64,000 nt of DNA from Paenibacillus cymbidii (GTDB lineage: Bacteria; Bacillota; Bacilli; Paenibacillales; NBRC-103111), in NCBI RefSeq assembly GCF_004764705.1, contig NZ_SHLX01000011.1:1-64000 (forward strand), given 5' to 3'. The notes under the pieces were generated by a model. That model saw only the letters and a program-made list of their open reading frames with translations. It made no database searches and was not told where the DNA came from. Position 1 is the first letter of the stretch. Each line of letters starts with the position of its first letter. Positions 1 through 8,326 of the stretch are shown piece after piece. A program made the position numbers and the translations under genes.

Positions 1-112
1 TTGATTACAATCGCACTCGCATCCATTCGTCAATTGGTTACCTCACCCCGCATTTATGCGAAAAAAGGTACTACGAGCAACAGCAGATCGCTTAAATTGT
101 GTGTCTACTTTC

Positions 113-141
113 TTGACAAAGGTACATTATTCCAATATAAA
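113..141 (+). promoter_or_regulatory. SigA-type promoter without an obvious gene
   Basis: TTGACA at 113-118 and TATAAA at 136-141 are separated by exactly 17 bp. No convincing coding region follows before the convergent aminotransferase gene ends at 619, so transcription would run straight into the hairpin array at 155-501. It could make a non-coding RNA, or it could serve nothing. The match to the consensus is seen; activity is inference. Confidence 0.55.
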
Positions 142-154
142 AGTGAATTGGGCG

Positions 155-501
155 AATTTTAATGTATTTTTGCACTTAAAAATATCGAACGAGCCTTTCA
201 GATGGCTGTTAAGTGTATTTTTGCGTTTAAGCTACTATCAACCCCCGCCGAGACGCCATTTTTTTGTGCTGGTGCGGAGTCTGGGAAACTGGCGAGCCCT
301 TTCGCCAAATAGCCCATAAAAAATGGCTTATTTGCCCATTTCGGGACGCCGCATCGAAAATAGCCAGTGAAAACACTGGCTATTACGATCAAATAAGACC
401 CATACCGGGCTTTTCAGCCAAATAGCCAGCGATTTCGCTGGCTATTTCCTTGCAGCCGGTCATTTTTGCCGCAATAGCCAACGAAACATGGCTTATTTTC
501 G
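155..501. repeat. Hairpin array 1 (51/62/52-bp spacing)
   Basis: Four inverted repeats of about 26 bp start with AATAG at 308, 359, 421 and 473, so the spacings are 51, 62 and 52. The clearest unit (359) has arms AATAGCCAGTG and CACTGGCTATT around a short A-rich loop. The sequence between hairpins differs from unit to unit. Two AT-rich direct repeats with a GTATTTTTGC core at 164 and 215 precede it, also 51 bp apart. The array at 37296 has the same four starts with the same spacings. The stretch 1-618 holds no gene that I can support. Confidence 0.8.
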
Positions 502-618
502 AAACAGACACGCGACACGGCAAGCGGCAGTGCATCGCGGCGCACCAAGCCAACAGCAAACAAACCCCCGCACCGGCGTCGCCGATCGAGGGCTTGTTTG
601 CAATGCATTACGTTCGCG

Positions 619-1812
619 TTACGCGTTCTGCAGCACTTTCATCGCCGCTGCGAGGCGTTCGACGCCCAGCGTCAGCTGCTCGTCGTTCGCATGCGTGAAG
701 TTGAGCCGCATCGCGTTGTGCTTCGGATTTTCGGCGAAGAAGGTCGCGCCGGGCACGAAAGCGACGCCGTGCTGCACCGCTTCCTTCATCAGCACGTCGG
801 ACCGCTGGTGCTCGGGCAGCTGCGCCCACAGGAACATGCCGCCTTTTGGCTCGTTCCAGCGCAGGCCTGCCGCGGCGAGCGGCTTTAGCAGCGTCGTCAT
901 CTTCTTCATGCGCGCGCCGTACTCGCGGCGGATGACGCGGATGTGGGCGTCAAGGTCGAAGTGGCTCAGCAGTTGATATAGCGCCAACTGGTCGATCGAG
1001 CTCGAATGCAAGTCGGCCGCTTGTTTGGCCCGGGCCATGTGTCGGATGATCGCAGGGTCGCCGATCGCCCAGCCGGTACGAAGAGCCGGAGCGACTGTCT
1101 TCGAGAATGTACTCGTATACACGACGGCGCTGCCGTGCGGATGCTCGTCAAGCGACAAAATCGAAGGGAAATGGTCGTCGGCCCCGTACTGCAGCTCGCC
1201 GTAAGGATCGTCCTCGATGATCAGCGCGTTGTGCTCGCGGCACAGCTTCAGCAACGACAGGCGGCGCTCCGTGCTCCAAACATAGCCGGTCGGGTTGGAG
1301 AACGTCGGCACGACATAGACGAATTTCGGCTGGTGCTGCTTCAATTTGGCGGCGAGGTCTTCCGGGTCCATGCCGTCTTCGTCGCCTTTGACCGAGTGCA
1401 CAACGGCGCCGGCGGCCTGGAATACTTGCAGTGCGGCCAAATAGGTCGGCTCCTGCACGAGAATCCGGTCGCCCGGATCGATCATGACCCGCGTCAGCAA
1501 GTCGATCGCTTGTTGCGAACCGGTGGTGAGAATCATTTCGTTCGGCGTCAAGTTCATGCCTTTGCCGCGCATCCGTTCGCACAGCGCTTCGCGCAGCGGC
1601 GTGCAGCCTTCGGTCAGGCCGTACTGGAGCACGCCCTTGCCTTGCGCGAACACGCGGTCATACGCTTCCTGCACCGCTTCCAGCGGGAACAGCTCTTCGG
1701 CAGGCAAGCCGCCGGCGAACGAAATAATCGATTTGCCCTGAGTGAGCTTGAGAATGTCCCGGACCGCACTGGATTGAAATTTGTCCATCGCGCTCGAAAA
1801 TAAATAGTTCAC
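619..1812 (-). CDS. PLP-dependent aminotransferase (2-aminoadipate/aromatic type, fold I)
   Basis: A 397-residue aminotransferase of the class I/II family, close to LysN/2-aminoadipate transaminases and to the catalytic half of MocR proteins. It probably transfers an amino group between an amino acid and 2-oxoglutarate in the cytosol; the substrate cannot be read from sequence. The motif STFSKTVAPALRTGW holds the PLP lysine (about Lys238), preceded by the SNPTGYVWS and EDDPYGELQY motifs. I chose the GTG at 1812 because AAGGAG lies just upstream; the frame stays open further but has no better ribosome site. It is divergent from leuB, which fits an amino-acid role but does not prove one. No N-terminal GntR domain is present. 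Confidence 0.85.
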   Translation of the reverse strand: MNYLFSSAMDKFQSSAVRDILKLTQGKSIISFAGGLPAEELFPLEAVQEAYDRVFAQGKGVLQYGLTEGCTPLREALCERMRGKGMNLTPNEMILTTGSQQAIDLLTRVMIDPGDRILVQEPTYLAALQVFQAAGAVVHSVKGDEDGMDPEDLAAKLKQHQPKFVYVVPTFSNPTGYVWSTERRLSLLKLCREHNALIIEDDPYGELQYGADDHFPSILSLDEHPHGSAVVYTSTFSKTVAPALRTGWAIGDPAIIRHMARAKQAADLHSSSIDQLALYQLLSHFDLDAHIRVIRREYGARMKKMTTLLKPLAAAGLRWNEPKGGMFLWAQLPEHQRSDVLMKEAVQHGVAFVPGATFFAENPKHNAMRLNFTHANDEQLTLGVERLAAAMKVLQNA

Positions 1813-1938
1813 GGCTAACGTCTCCTTAAAACGCGGGCGGGAGCAGCAATAGTTGTCGTCTCGCAGGCGCATGCTGATGTTACTTCTGCCTTGTCTTCCG
1901 AATGGCAAGGTTCCGACAGGAGTTTTTCTTATGCCTCT

Positions 1939-1967
1939 ATTGTAGGGCAACGGCGCTTCCGGGACAA
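1939..1967 (-). promoter_or_regulatory. Promoter of the aminotransferase gene
   Basis: On the minus strand TTGTCC (1962-1967) and TACAAT (1939-1944) are 17 bp apart. The start point would fall near 1932, giving a leader of about 120 nt before the GTG at 1812. The leader contains a small CCTTG/CAAGG stem but no U-tract, so attenuation is not evident. Confidence 0.55.
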
Positions 1968-2026
1968 TGCGAGTTTGTCGATAATTGTTATAGCTTCAGC
2001 CTATGAAGGCGATAGATTTCATATCT

Positions 2027-2055
2027 TTGTGAAATATCGGCGATTGTGGTACAAC
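2027..2055 (+). promoter_or_regulatory. leuB promoter, extended -10
   Basis: TTGTGA (2027-2032), a 17-bp spacer and TACAAC (2050-2055) preceded by TG plus one base (extended -10). Transcription would begin near 2062, leaving only about 39 nt before the ATG. That is far too short for a T-box leader, so leucine control by tRNA sensing is not visible here. Confidence 0.5.
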
Positions 2056-2100
2056 AAGAGATAGGGATTTAGCCAAGAGCCAATCGGGGAGTGAACATTC

Positions 2101-3180
2101 ATGTCGGAAGTGAAAAAGATAGCGGTAATCGCCGGGGACGGCATCGGACCGGAAGTGGTAGCGGAAGCGGAAAAGGTGTTGCGCAAGACGGAGGAAGTGT
2201 TCGGCTATAAATTCGAGACGGAGCACGGCTTGTTCGGAGGCATCGCCATCGATCAGAAAGGCACGCCGCTGCCGCAAGAAACGCTCGACATTTGCAAGCA
2301 AGCGGACGCCGTGCTGCTCGGCGCCGTTGGCGGTCCGAAATGGGACAGCAATCCGAAGGAAACGCGTCCGGAAACCGGCTTGCTCGGCATTCGCAAAGCG
2401 CTGGGGCTGTTTTCGAACATTCGCCCGGCTTCGATTTTCGATTGTTTGAAGGACGCTTCGACGCTGAAGCCGGAAGTGCTGGACGGCACGGACCTGATCG
2501 TCGTGCGCGAGCTGACGGGCGGCATTTACTTCGGCGAAAAGTTCCGTCGCGACGGGGCAAACGGCCAGGAAGCGGTCGATACGTGCGTCTACAATGTCAT
2601 GGAAGTGGAACGCATCGTCCGTCAGGCGTTCGAAATCGCCCGCGGCCGGCGCAAGAAGCTGACTTCGGTCGACAAGGCGAACGTGCTGGAAACGTCCCGC
2701 CTGTGGCGCGAAACGGTCATCCGCATTGCTCCGGACTATCCGGACGTCGAGCTTGAGCACGTGCTCGTCGACAACTGCGCGATGCAGCTGCTGCGCCGTC
2801 CGTCGAGCTTCGACGTCATCGTCACCGAAAACATGTTCGGCGACATCCTGAGCGACGAAGCGGCCATGCTGACCGGCTCGATCGGCATGCTCTCCTCCGC
2901 GTCGCTGGGCGAAGGCAGCTTCGGCCTGTACGAGCCGGTGCACGGCTCCGCGCCGGACATCGCCGGTCAAGGCATCGCCAACCCGATCGCGACGATCCTC
3001 TCCGTCGCCTTGATGTTCCGCTTGACGTTCGGCTATAACGACGCCGCGGAAGCGATCGAACGCGCTGTTAAAGAAGTGCTTGACGCCGGTCACCGCACGG
3101 GCGACATCGCGGTCGACAAGAGCAAGGCGATCGGCACGACGGCAATGGGCGACTTGATTATCGCCGCCATCCGCAAGTAA
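2101..3180 (+). CDS. leuB: 3-isopropylmalate dehydrogenase
   Basis: Oxidises and decarboxylates 3-isopropylmalate to 2-oxoisocaproate with NAD, the third step of leucine synthesis in the cytosol. The 359-residue length is normal. The N-terminus carries the DGIGPEV motif, the middle has ELTGGIYFGE, and the C-terminal half has the metal and substrate segment NMFGDILSDEAAML. The ATG at 2101 has GGGGAGTG seven bases upstream. It stands alone, without leuA, leuC or leuD beside it, and is closed by its own terminator, so it is a single-gene unit here. Base composition matches its neighbours. Confidence 0.97.
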   Translation: MSEVKKIAVIAGDGIGPEVVAEAEKVLRKTEEVFGYKFETEHGLFGGIAIDQKGTPLPQETLDICKQADAVLLGAVGGPKWDSNPKETRPETGLLGIRKALGLFSNIRPASIFDCLKDASTLKPEVLDGTDLIVVRELTGGIYFGEKFRRDGANGQEAVDTCVYNVMEVERIVRQAFEIARGRRKKLTSVDKANVLETSRLWRETVIRIAPDYPDVELEHVLVDNCAMQLLRRPSSFDVIVTENMFGDILSDEAAMLTGSIGMLSSASLGEGSFGLYEPVHGSAPDIAGQGIANPIATILSVALMFRLTFGYNDAAEAIERAVKEVLDAGHRTGDIAVDKSKAIGTTAMGDLIIAAIRK

Positions 3181-3184
3181 GACG

Positions 3185-3221
3185 AACTCCCCGGCTGCCG
3201 AAGAAGCGCCGGGGAGTTTTT
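3185..3221 (+). terminator. leuB terminator
   Basis: Perfect 11-bp stem AACTCCCCGGC (3185-3195) with GCCGGGGAGTT (3208-3218), followed by a T-run to 3221. It starts five bases after the leuB stop. Confidence 0.9.
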
Positions 3222-3302
3222 CTGAATTGAAGCATCCAGCGTGTTTGGGCTGCCATGGGGAACGGTGGAAGAAGGAGGGGAAGCAGCTTGTGCTGCACCA
3301 AA

Positions 3303-3317
3303 ATGGAAGCGCTTCCA
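3303..3317. promoter_or_regulatory. CcpA-type catabolite response element (cre)
   Basis: ATGGAAGCGCTTCCA fits the Bacillus cre consensus WTGNAANCGNWNNCW at every defined position and contains a perfect 14-bp palindrome. It lies about 190 bp upstream of the first sugar permease and after the leuB terminator, which suggests glucose repression of the transporter block. The rest of 3222-3500 holds no gene; a weak TAAAAT at 3453-3458 may be the -10 box. Confidence 0.7.
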
Positions 3318-3500
3318 ATCAATCTGTCTTAGGCTGGCATTTTTGTGGGAAAGTTGAGCCAAGGGGAAATTTGAGTCATCCTCGGCGAGGGGGAAAAGTG
3401 AGGCGTGATGTCGAGAGTTGAGCATTGTAGGCCGCTAACGCGGGTGATACAGTAAAATCGCTTGAACGAAGCTCAGCATAGAGCGAAAGGGGGAGAAGCA

Positions 3501-4433
3501 ATGGCGCAGGCGGTCGTGCCGCATAGCAAAGCCAATCAAATCGGGAGGTCGATTCGCAGAAGCAAACATTATTATGTGATGTTTTTGCTGCCTTTTTTGT
3601 ATTACGTCATCTTTCACTACGTACCGATGTACGGGGTGATCATCGCCTTTAAAGACTACAGCGTGTTTCAAGGCATCGTTGGCAGTCCCAATGTCGGAGT
3701 GAAATATTTTCACAGTTTTCTATCCGATCCTTACTTTTATCACATTTTCAAAAACACGCTCTTGATCGGCATTTACCACATCGTGTTTTCGTTTCCGGCA
3801 CCGATTGTTCTGGCGCTGCTGTTTAACGAACTGACGCACACCGGAATCAAACGGTTCGTGCAGACGGTCAGCTATTTACCGCATTTTTTGTCCACGGTCG
3901 TCGTTGTCGGGATGATCGTCAACTTTCTCGCGTTTGGCGGGATCGTCAATAACGTGCTCGGCTTGATAGGCGTCGAGCCGACCCATTTTCTAATGATTCC
4001 CGAGTGGTTCCGCACGATTTATATCAGCTCGGAAATATGGCAAGGCATCGGCTGGGGGGCGATCATTTATTTGGCCGCGCTTACCGCCGTAGATTTGCAG
4101 CTGTACGAGGCGGCTACGATCGACGGAGCCAATCGTTGGAAGCAAATGTTGAACATTACGTTGCCCGGCATCGCGCCGACGATTATCATTATGTTCATCT
4201 TTAACGCCGGCGCCGTCATGTCGGTATCGTTCGAGAAAATATTGCTTCTTTACAACGGTTCCAATGCCGATACGTCAGATGTCATTCCGCTCTATGTTTA
4301 CCGGCGCGGGCTCATCTCCAGCGATTTCAGCTATGCGACGGCCGTCGGGCTGTGTAATTCGATCATTGCGCTGTTGTTCCTCGTATCGGCGAACAAGCTG
4401 AGTCGCAAAGTAAGCGAAACGAGCCTATGGTAG
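3501..4433 (+). CDS. Sugar ABC transporter permease, LplB type
   Basis: A 310-residue inner-membrane permease of the LplB/COG4209 family that imports oligosaccharides or modified sugars with the partner permease at 4521 and the lipoprotein at 5440. The first membrane segment is near residues 30-50 (FLLPFLYYVIFHYVPMYGV). The ATPase-contact EAA loop reads YEAATIDGANRWKQMLNITL. The ATG at 3501 follows GGGGGAG; an earlier in-frame ATG at 3462 lacks a ribosome site. No ATPase gene lies in the operon, which is normal for this subfamily, where a shared MsmX-like ATPase serves several importers. The cre site upstream suggests carbon repression. The substrate is unknown. Confidence 0.9.
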   Translation: MAQAVVPHSKANQIGRSIRRSKHYYVMFLLPFLYYVIFHYVPMYGVIIAFKDYSVFQGIVGSPNVGVKYFHSFLSDPYFYHIFKNTLLIGIYHIVFSFPAPIVLALLFNELTHTGIKRFVQTVSYLPHFLSTVVVVGMIVNFLAFGGIVNNVLGLIGVEPTHFLMIPEWFRTIYISSEIWQGIGWGAIIYLAALTAVDLQLYEAATIDGANRWKQMLNITLPGIAPTIIIMFIFNAGAVMSVSFEKILLLYNGSNADTSDVIPLYVYRRGLISSDFSYATAVGLCNSIIALLFLVSANKLSRKVSETSLW

Positions 4434-4443
4434 GCGCATGCTT

Positions 4444-4483
4444 CCGATGTGAGGTTTTTTAGCTCGCGAAGAAGTCACATCGG
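4444..4483. other. Hairpin between the two permease genes
   Basis: CCGATGTGA (4444-4452) and TCACATCGG (4475-4483) form a perfect 9-bp stem with a 22-nt loop in the 87-bp gap. There is no U-tract after it, so it may be an mRNA stability or partial-termination element rather than a full terminator. Confidence 0.5.
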
Positions 4484-4520
4484 GATGTATCGCTAAAAAC
4501 TCTTAGGAGGAGAGCAACTT

Positions 4521-5396
4521 ATGCACCGCAGAAGCTTCGGCTCGCGCATGTTCGACGGCCTCAATTACGCGTTTATGGCACTGCTCGTTTTCGTGACGCT
4601 GTATCCGATTTATTATTTGCTCGTCGTCTCGCTCAGCGACGGCATCGCCGTAAGCAAAGGCGGGGTTTACTTCTGGCCTGTCGGCGCCAATCTGGCGACA
4701 TACAAGCTGCTGCTCGGCGATCCGTCGATTATAAGGGCTTATGCCAACACGCTGCTGTACACGTCGGTCGGCACGGCGATCAACATCGCTATGACGATAT
4801 TGTGCGCCTACCCGCTGTCGAAAAAAAACTTTTACGGCCGGTCCGGGTTTACGATCATGATCGTGATCACGATGTTTTTCAGCGGCGGACTCATCCCGGG
4901 TTACTTGCTTATCTATAAGCTGGGAATGATCAACACGATGTGGGCGATCGTCGTCCCTGGAGCGATCAGCGCGTGGAACATGTTTATTATGCGCACGTCG
5001 TTTCAAGGTATCCCGGCGGAGCTGTTCGAATCGGCGACGATTGACGGGGCGAACGAATGGCGGACGCTGCTGCGCATCGTGATGCCGGTATCCGTGCCGA
5101 TGATGGCGACGATCGCGATGTTCTACGCAGTGGGTCATTGGAACAGTTATTTCCCGGCGCTCATTTATTTGAACGAGAAGGTGAAGTTCCCGCTGCAAAT
5201 TTTGCTGCGCAGCATGGTCATCGAAGGTGGCTTGACCACCCAGGCGCAAGAGCTTTCAGGCGCTTATGCGGCTGTGACGGCTACGAACATCAAGTACGCC
5301 GTCATCATCGTGGCGATTGCGCCGATTCTCGCCGTGTACCCGTTCATCCAGAAATATTTCGTCAAAGGCGTCATGATCGGTTCGTTAAAAGGGTAG
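4521..5396 (+). CDS. Sugar ABC transporter permease, LplC/YtcP type
   Basis: Second permease (291 aa, COG0395 family) of the importer. The N-terminal membrane segment covers about residues 12-35. The EAA loop is FESATIDGANEWRTLLRIVM, and a further hydrophobic segment lies near the C-terminus (YAVIIVAIAPILAVYPFIQKY). The ending FVKGVMIGSLKG is the usual end for this family. The ATG at 4521 has GGAGG twelve bases upstream. It should form a heterodimer with the 3501-4433 product in the membrane. Confidence 0.9.
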   Translation: MHRRSFGSRMFDGLNYAFMALLVFVTLYPIYYLLVVSLSDGIAVSKGGVYFWPVGANLATYKLLLGDPSIIRAYANTLLYTSVGTAINIAMTILCAYPLSKKNFYGRSGFTIMIVITMFFSGGLIPGYLLIYKLGMINTMWAIVVPGAISAWNMFIMRTSFQGIPAELFESATIDGANEWRTLLRIVMPVSVPMMATIAMFYAVGHWNSYFPALIYLNEKVKFPLQILLRSMVIEGGLTTQAQELSGAYAAVTATNIKYAVIIVAIAPILAVYPFIQKYFVKGVMIGSLKG

Positions 5397-5439
5397 TTGC
5401 ACTCACATCCGCATGTACGTGTGAATCAGGAGGGGTACG

Positions 5440-7005
5440 ATGAAAACGAAACGCAACTTGGTCATCGCAACGACGCTGCTGGCTTGCTTGGCAGCGACGC
5501 TAGTAAGCGGTTGCACCAAAAAAGAGGAAGGCAGATCAGATCAGGCAACGCCTGTGGCTAGCCAACCGACGGCAAAAAAAGAAATGACGCTCAAGCTGCT
5601 CCGTCCCGAGCACCAGGCGCAGGCGTTGAAAACCGATACGCCCGTTTTGCGGGAAATCGCGAATAAAACCGGCGTGAAGCTGCAGGTAGAATCGATTCCT
5701 TCGACCGGCTATAACGATAAGAAACGCGCTCTGATCGCCACCAACAATATACCCGATATCATTCAAGTGGAAAAGGTGGACTTGGACGAATTTTCCAAAA
5801 GCGGCATCTTCCTTGCGGTGTCCGACTATTTGGACCAGATGCCGAACCTCCAGAAGGTCATTACGGACAACCCGGAAATCAAGCGGCTCTATATCGACGG
5901 CAAACTGTACGGGTTTCCGATCGCCGTGCAAAATAACTTGCAGTATGCAAAAGCGCTGCTCATTCGCACGGATATTTTGCAAAAGCTGAATCTGGCCGTA
6001 CCGACGACGTTCGACGAGCTGTATGCGGTGCTCAAGAAGATGAAGGAAGCGTATCCGGACTCGTATCCGTTCTCTTCGAGAGGCCTCGGGGCGTTTCTCG
6101 ATGCATTCGCGTTCGGTATGGGGGGCGGCCTCGGCATTTATTACGATCCGGATGTTAAGGGCGGCCAGTACGTATACGGCACGAACAAGCCTGAGTTTAA
6201 AAAGGTGCTCACTTATTTAAACAAGCTGTATCAAGAGAAGCTGCTCGATCCCGATTTTGCCGTGCTGAACAACCAAACGTGGGGCGAGAAAAACAATACG
6301 GGCAAGGCATTTTTCTATTACGACAACAACAGCTTCGCGATCAATTTCAATCAGGCGCTGCAGAAGGATAATCCGCAGGCGAAATTCGATGTCATTCCGT
6401 ATTTGAAAAACGACTCCGGCAAATCCAGAGGGTATTTGTACCCGCGCGGCTGGCTAACGTTCAATTATGCGATCAGCTCGAAGGTGAAAGATCCCGCCGC
6501 CGTAATGAAGTTTTACGATTGGTTGTACAGCCCGGAAGGCGCAGAAATTTCCAACTTCGGCATCCTTGGCGAAACGTACGAGAAGGTGAACGGGGAACCG
6601 CGCGTGCTCGATTCGATTATCGCAAAATACAAAAACGCCGCCGATCCGGTACGGACGATGCAGTCCGAGCTGGGCACCGGATATCTCGCGCTATCGCCGC
6701 TCGTCGACGAACGGCCGAATACGCAAATATCCGATCCGATTGTGATGAAATGGAGCGAGCAGTTGAAGAAGGATCCGGGCGCATTCGTTTGGCCAGGCGT
6801 GAATCCGGGCTTTACGAAGGAAGAAAGCGACAAGCTCAAGGAAATTCAGTCGAAAGTATCGCCAATCGAACAGGATGTGGTCAAGTTCATTATGGGCGCG
6901 AAGCAGCTTGGCGAGTTTGACGCGTTCGCCGCATCGTTGGACAAAGCGGGAGTAGCGGATATCGAAAAAATATATAACGACGCATTGGCGCGCGCTGGAA
7001 AATAG
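5440..7005 (+). CDS. Extracellular solute-binding lipoprotein, LplA type
   Basis: A 521-residue substrate-binding protein of the large LplA/YtcQ family. The signal peptide ends in the lipobox LVSGC with the acylated cysteine at residue 25, so it is anchored to the outer face of the membrane. The mature N-terminus has a charged and Q/T-rich linker before the binding fold. It delivers the ligand to the two permeases upstream. The gap to the permease gene is 43 bp, with AGGAGG before the ATG, so it is in the same operon. The family binds oligosaccharides or uronide-containing sugars; the exact ligand is not readable. Confidence 0.9.
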   Translation: MKTKRNLVIATTLLACLAATLVSGCTKKEEGRSDQATPVASQPTAKKEMTLKLLRPEHQAQALKTDTPVLREIANKTGVKLQVESIPSTGYNDKKRALIATNNIPDIIQVEKVDLDEFSKSGIFLAVSDYLDQMPNLQKVITDNPEIKRLYIDGKLYGFPIAVQNNLQYAKALLIRTDILQKLNLAVPTTFDELYAVLKKMKEAYPDSYPFSSRGLGAFLDAFAFGMGGGLGIYYDPDVKGGQYVYGTNKPEFKKVLTYLNKLYQEKLLDPDFAVLNNQTWGEKNNTGKAFFYYDNNSFAINFNQALQKDNPQAKFDVIPYLKNDSGKSRGYLYPRGWLTFNYAISSKVKDPAAVMKFYDWLYSPEGAEISNFGILGETYEKVNGEPRVLDSIIAKYKNAADPVRTMQSELGTGYLALSPLVDERPNTQISDPIVMKWSEQLKKDPGAFVWPGVNPGFTKEESDKLKEIQSKVSPIEQDVVKFIMGAKQLGEFDAFAASLDKAGVADIEKIYNDALARAGK

Positions 7006-7033
7006 CGGCGAACGAACAGGAGTGAGGAAACGG

Positions 7034-8161
7034 GTGAACCGAAATTCGGCAATTGCGAATAGTTACCCGGAAGGCGAGTGGACGAAGCCCGACGTGGAAC
7101 GAGCGATGATATTTCGTCCTGCGGACGAGCACGATTGGACGTATTCCCACCATGCGCATCTTGCGTTTTATTGCGGCCAATACTATGCGATGTGGTCTAA
7201 CGGGCGGACAAACGAAGACGATGTCGGGCAACGCGTGCTGATGGCCACATCCGCCGATTTCGTCCGCTGGACGCCGGCGATTCCGCTCGTCGACACGACG
7301 ATGGGAATTCATAACCCGCTCGTGCTGACCGCAGGAGGATTTCACCAGACAGCGGACAGATTGGTCGCATACGTCGGCCAATACGAATACGAATCCGATA
7401 AAGTGGAGAACGGCTCGCGCAAATTTGCGCAGGACACAGGGCATATGAATACTCGATTATTCGCCGTTACGACGACGGACGGGAAACGCTTCAGTGAACC
7501 GATCGATCTGGGATTGCCGATCGTACCGAATCACGGGCCGAGTCGTACGGCATCCGGCCGGCTGGTCATGAGCGGCAACATTTCGTATCCGTATACGGAC
7601 GATCCAACCGGTTTGTCGGGCTGGACGATGGCGGGTATTTATGCGCCGGAACTGGCTGGCGGCATCGTCGACGATTCCGAGTCCATTCACACCGTGCAGA
7701 AGCAAATGGGATGGCCGGTCATGTTGTGCGAAGGATCTTACTATGAGACGGACGACCGGGTGCTTCATATGCTGCTGCGCAGCGGCGGCCAGAAGCTGTG
7801 GGTGACGGAAAGCCGCGACGACGGCGGGAGCTGGAGCGCGCCGTTCGAGACGCATTTTCCCGACAACAATGCGAAGTTCCACTTCGGCCGGCTCCCGGAC
7901 GGGCGTTTCTATTATGTCGGCAACCCGGTTCCGAACAGCGGCCGCAATCCGCTCGTGTTATCCGTATCCGCGGACGGCGTCCGCTTCGACCGGCACTATG
8001 TGCTGTGCGACGAACGCTGCGAGCGAAAGTATGAAGGCATGTTCAAGGGCGGCGATTACGGGTACCCGCACACGCTCGTGCATGACGGTTATTTGCACGC
8101 GATATTCTCTGTGACCAAAGAAGAGATCAGGGCCGTTCGATTGCCGCTGTCCATGCTGTAG
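7034..8161 (+). CDS. Sialidase-like (BNR) beta-propeller protein
   Basis: A 375-residue protein with repeated beta-strand and aromatic segments typical of five- or six-bladed propeller glycosidases and exo-sialidase-like proteins. One clear Asp-box, SRDDGGSW (about residues 260-267), matches SxDxGxxW. There is no signal peptide, so it should act in the cytosol on material brought in by the adjacent importer. Two in-frame GTG codons compete; I prefer 7034 because the one at 7022 overlaps the AGGAG at 7018-7022. The gene starts 28 bp after the binding-protein stop and looks co-transcribed. Activity on sialic acid is not implied; other glycosides are possible. Confidence 0.65.
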   Translation: MNRNSAIANSYPEGEWTKPDVERAMIFRPADEHDWTYSHHAHLAFYCGQYYAMWSNGRTNEDDVGQRVLMATSADFVRWTPAIPLVDTTMGIHNPLVLTAGGFHQTADRLVAYVGQYEYESDKVENGSRKFAQDTGHMNTRLFAVTTTDGKRFSEPIDLGLPIVPNHGPSRTASGRLVMSGNISYPYTDDPTGLSGWTMAGIYAPELAGGIVDDSESIHTVQKQMGWPVMLCEGSYYETDDRVLHMLLRSGGQKLWVTESRDDGGSWSAPFETHFPDNNAKFHFGRLPDGRFYYVGNPVPNSGRNPLVLSVSADGVRFDRHYVLCDERCERKYEGMFKGGDYGYPHTLVHDGYLHAIFSVTKEEIRAVRLPLSML

Positions 8162-8260
8162 TGTGTGTACAAAAACCCGGCTTTTTGAACGACCTCTTGT
8201 AGCATCGGGGTTACGGCGCGGCGGGAGCGTGCGCAGGGCTGTGCACAGCCCCGGCGTACC

Positions 8261-8289
8261 TTCCGGTTGCAATCTTTCGGCCGTATAAT
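8261..8289 (+). promoter_or_regulatory. Possible promoter of the AraC-type sensor gene
   Basis: TATAAT at 8284-8289 is a perfect -10 box; the best-placed -35 (TTCCGG, 8261-8266, 17 bp away) is poor, so an activator may be needed. The start point would be near 8296, upstream of the chosen ATG at 8327. The 165-bp gap before it has no clear terminator. Confidence 0.4.
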
Positions 8290-8326
8290 GGAGCGTAAGA
8301 ACGCGCAACCGACGGGGGTAGGCTGC

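Noticed and set aside
56..698. Short plus-strand frames across the first hairpin array
   Set aside because: They run through repeat hairpins and into the antisense of the aminotransferase gene; no ribosome site and no plausible protein.
1951..2100. T-box or other riboswitch upstream of leuB
   Set aside because: The promoter at 2027-2055 leaves a leader of only about 39 nt, with no T-box sequence or terminator hairpin.
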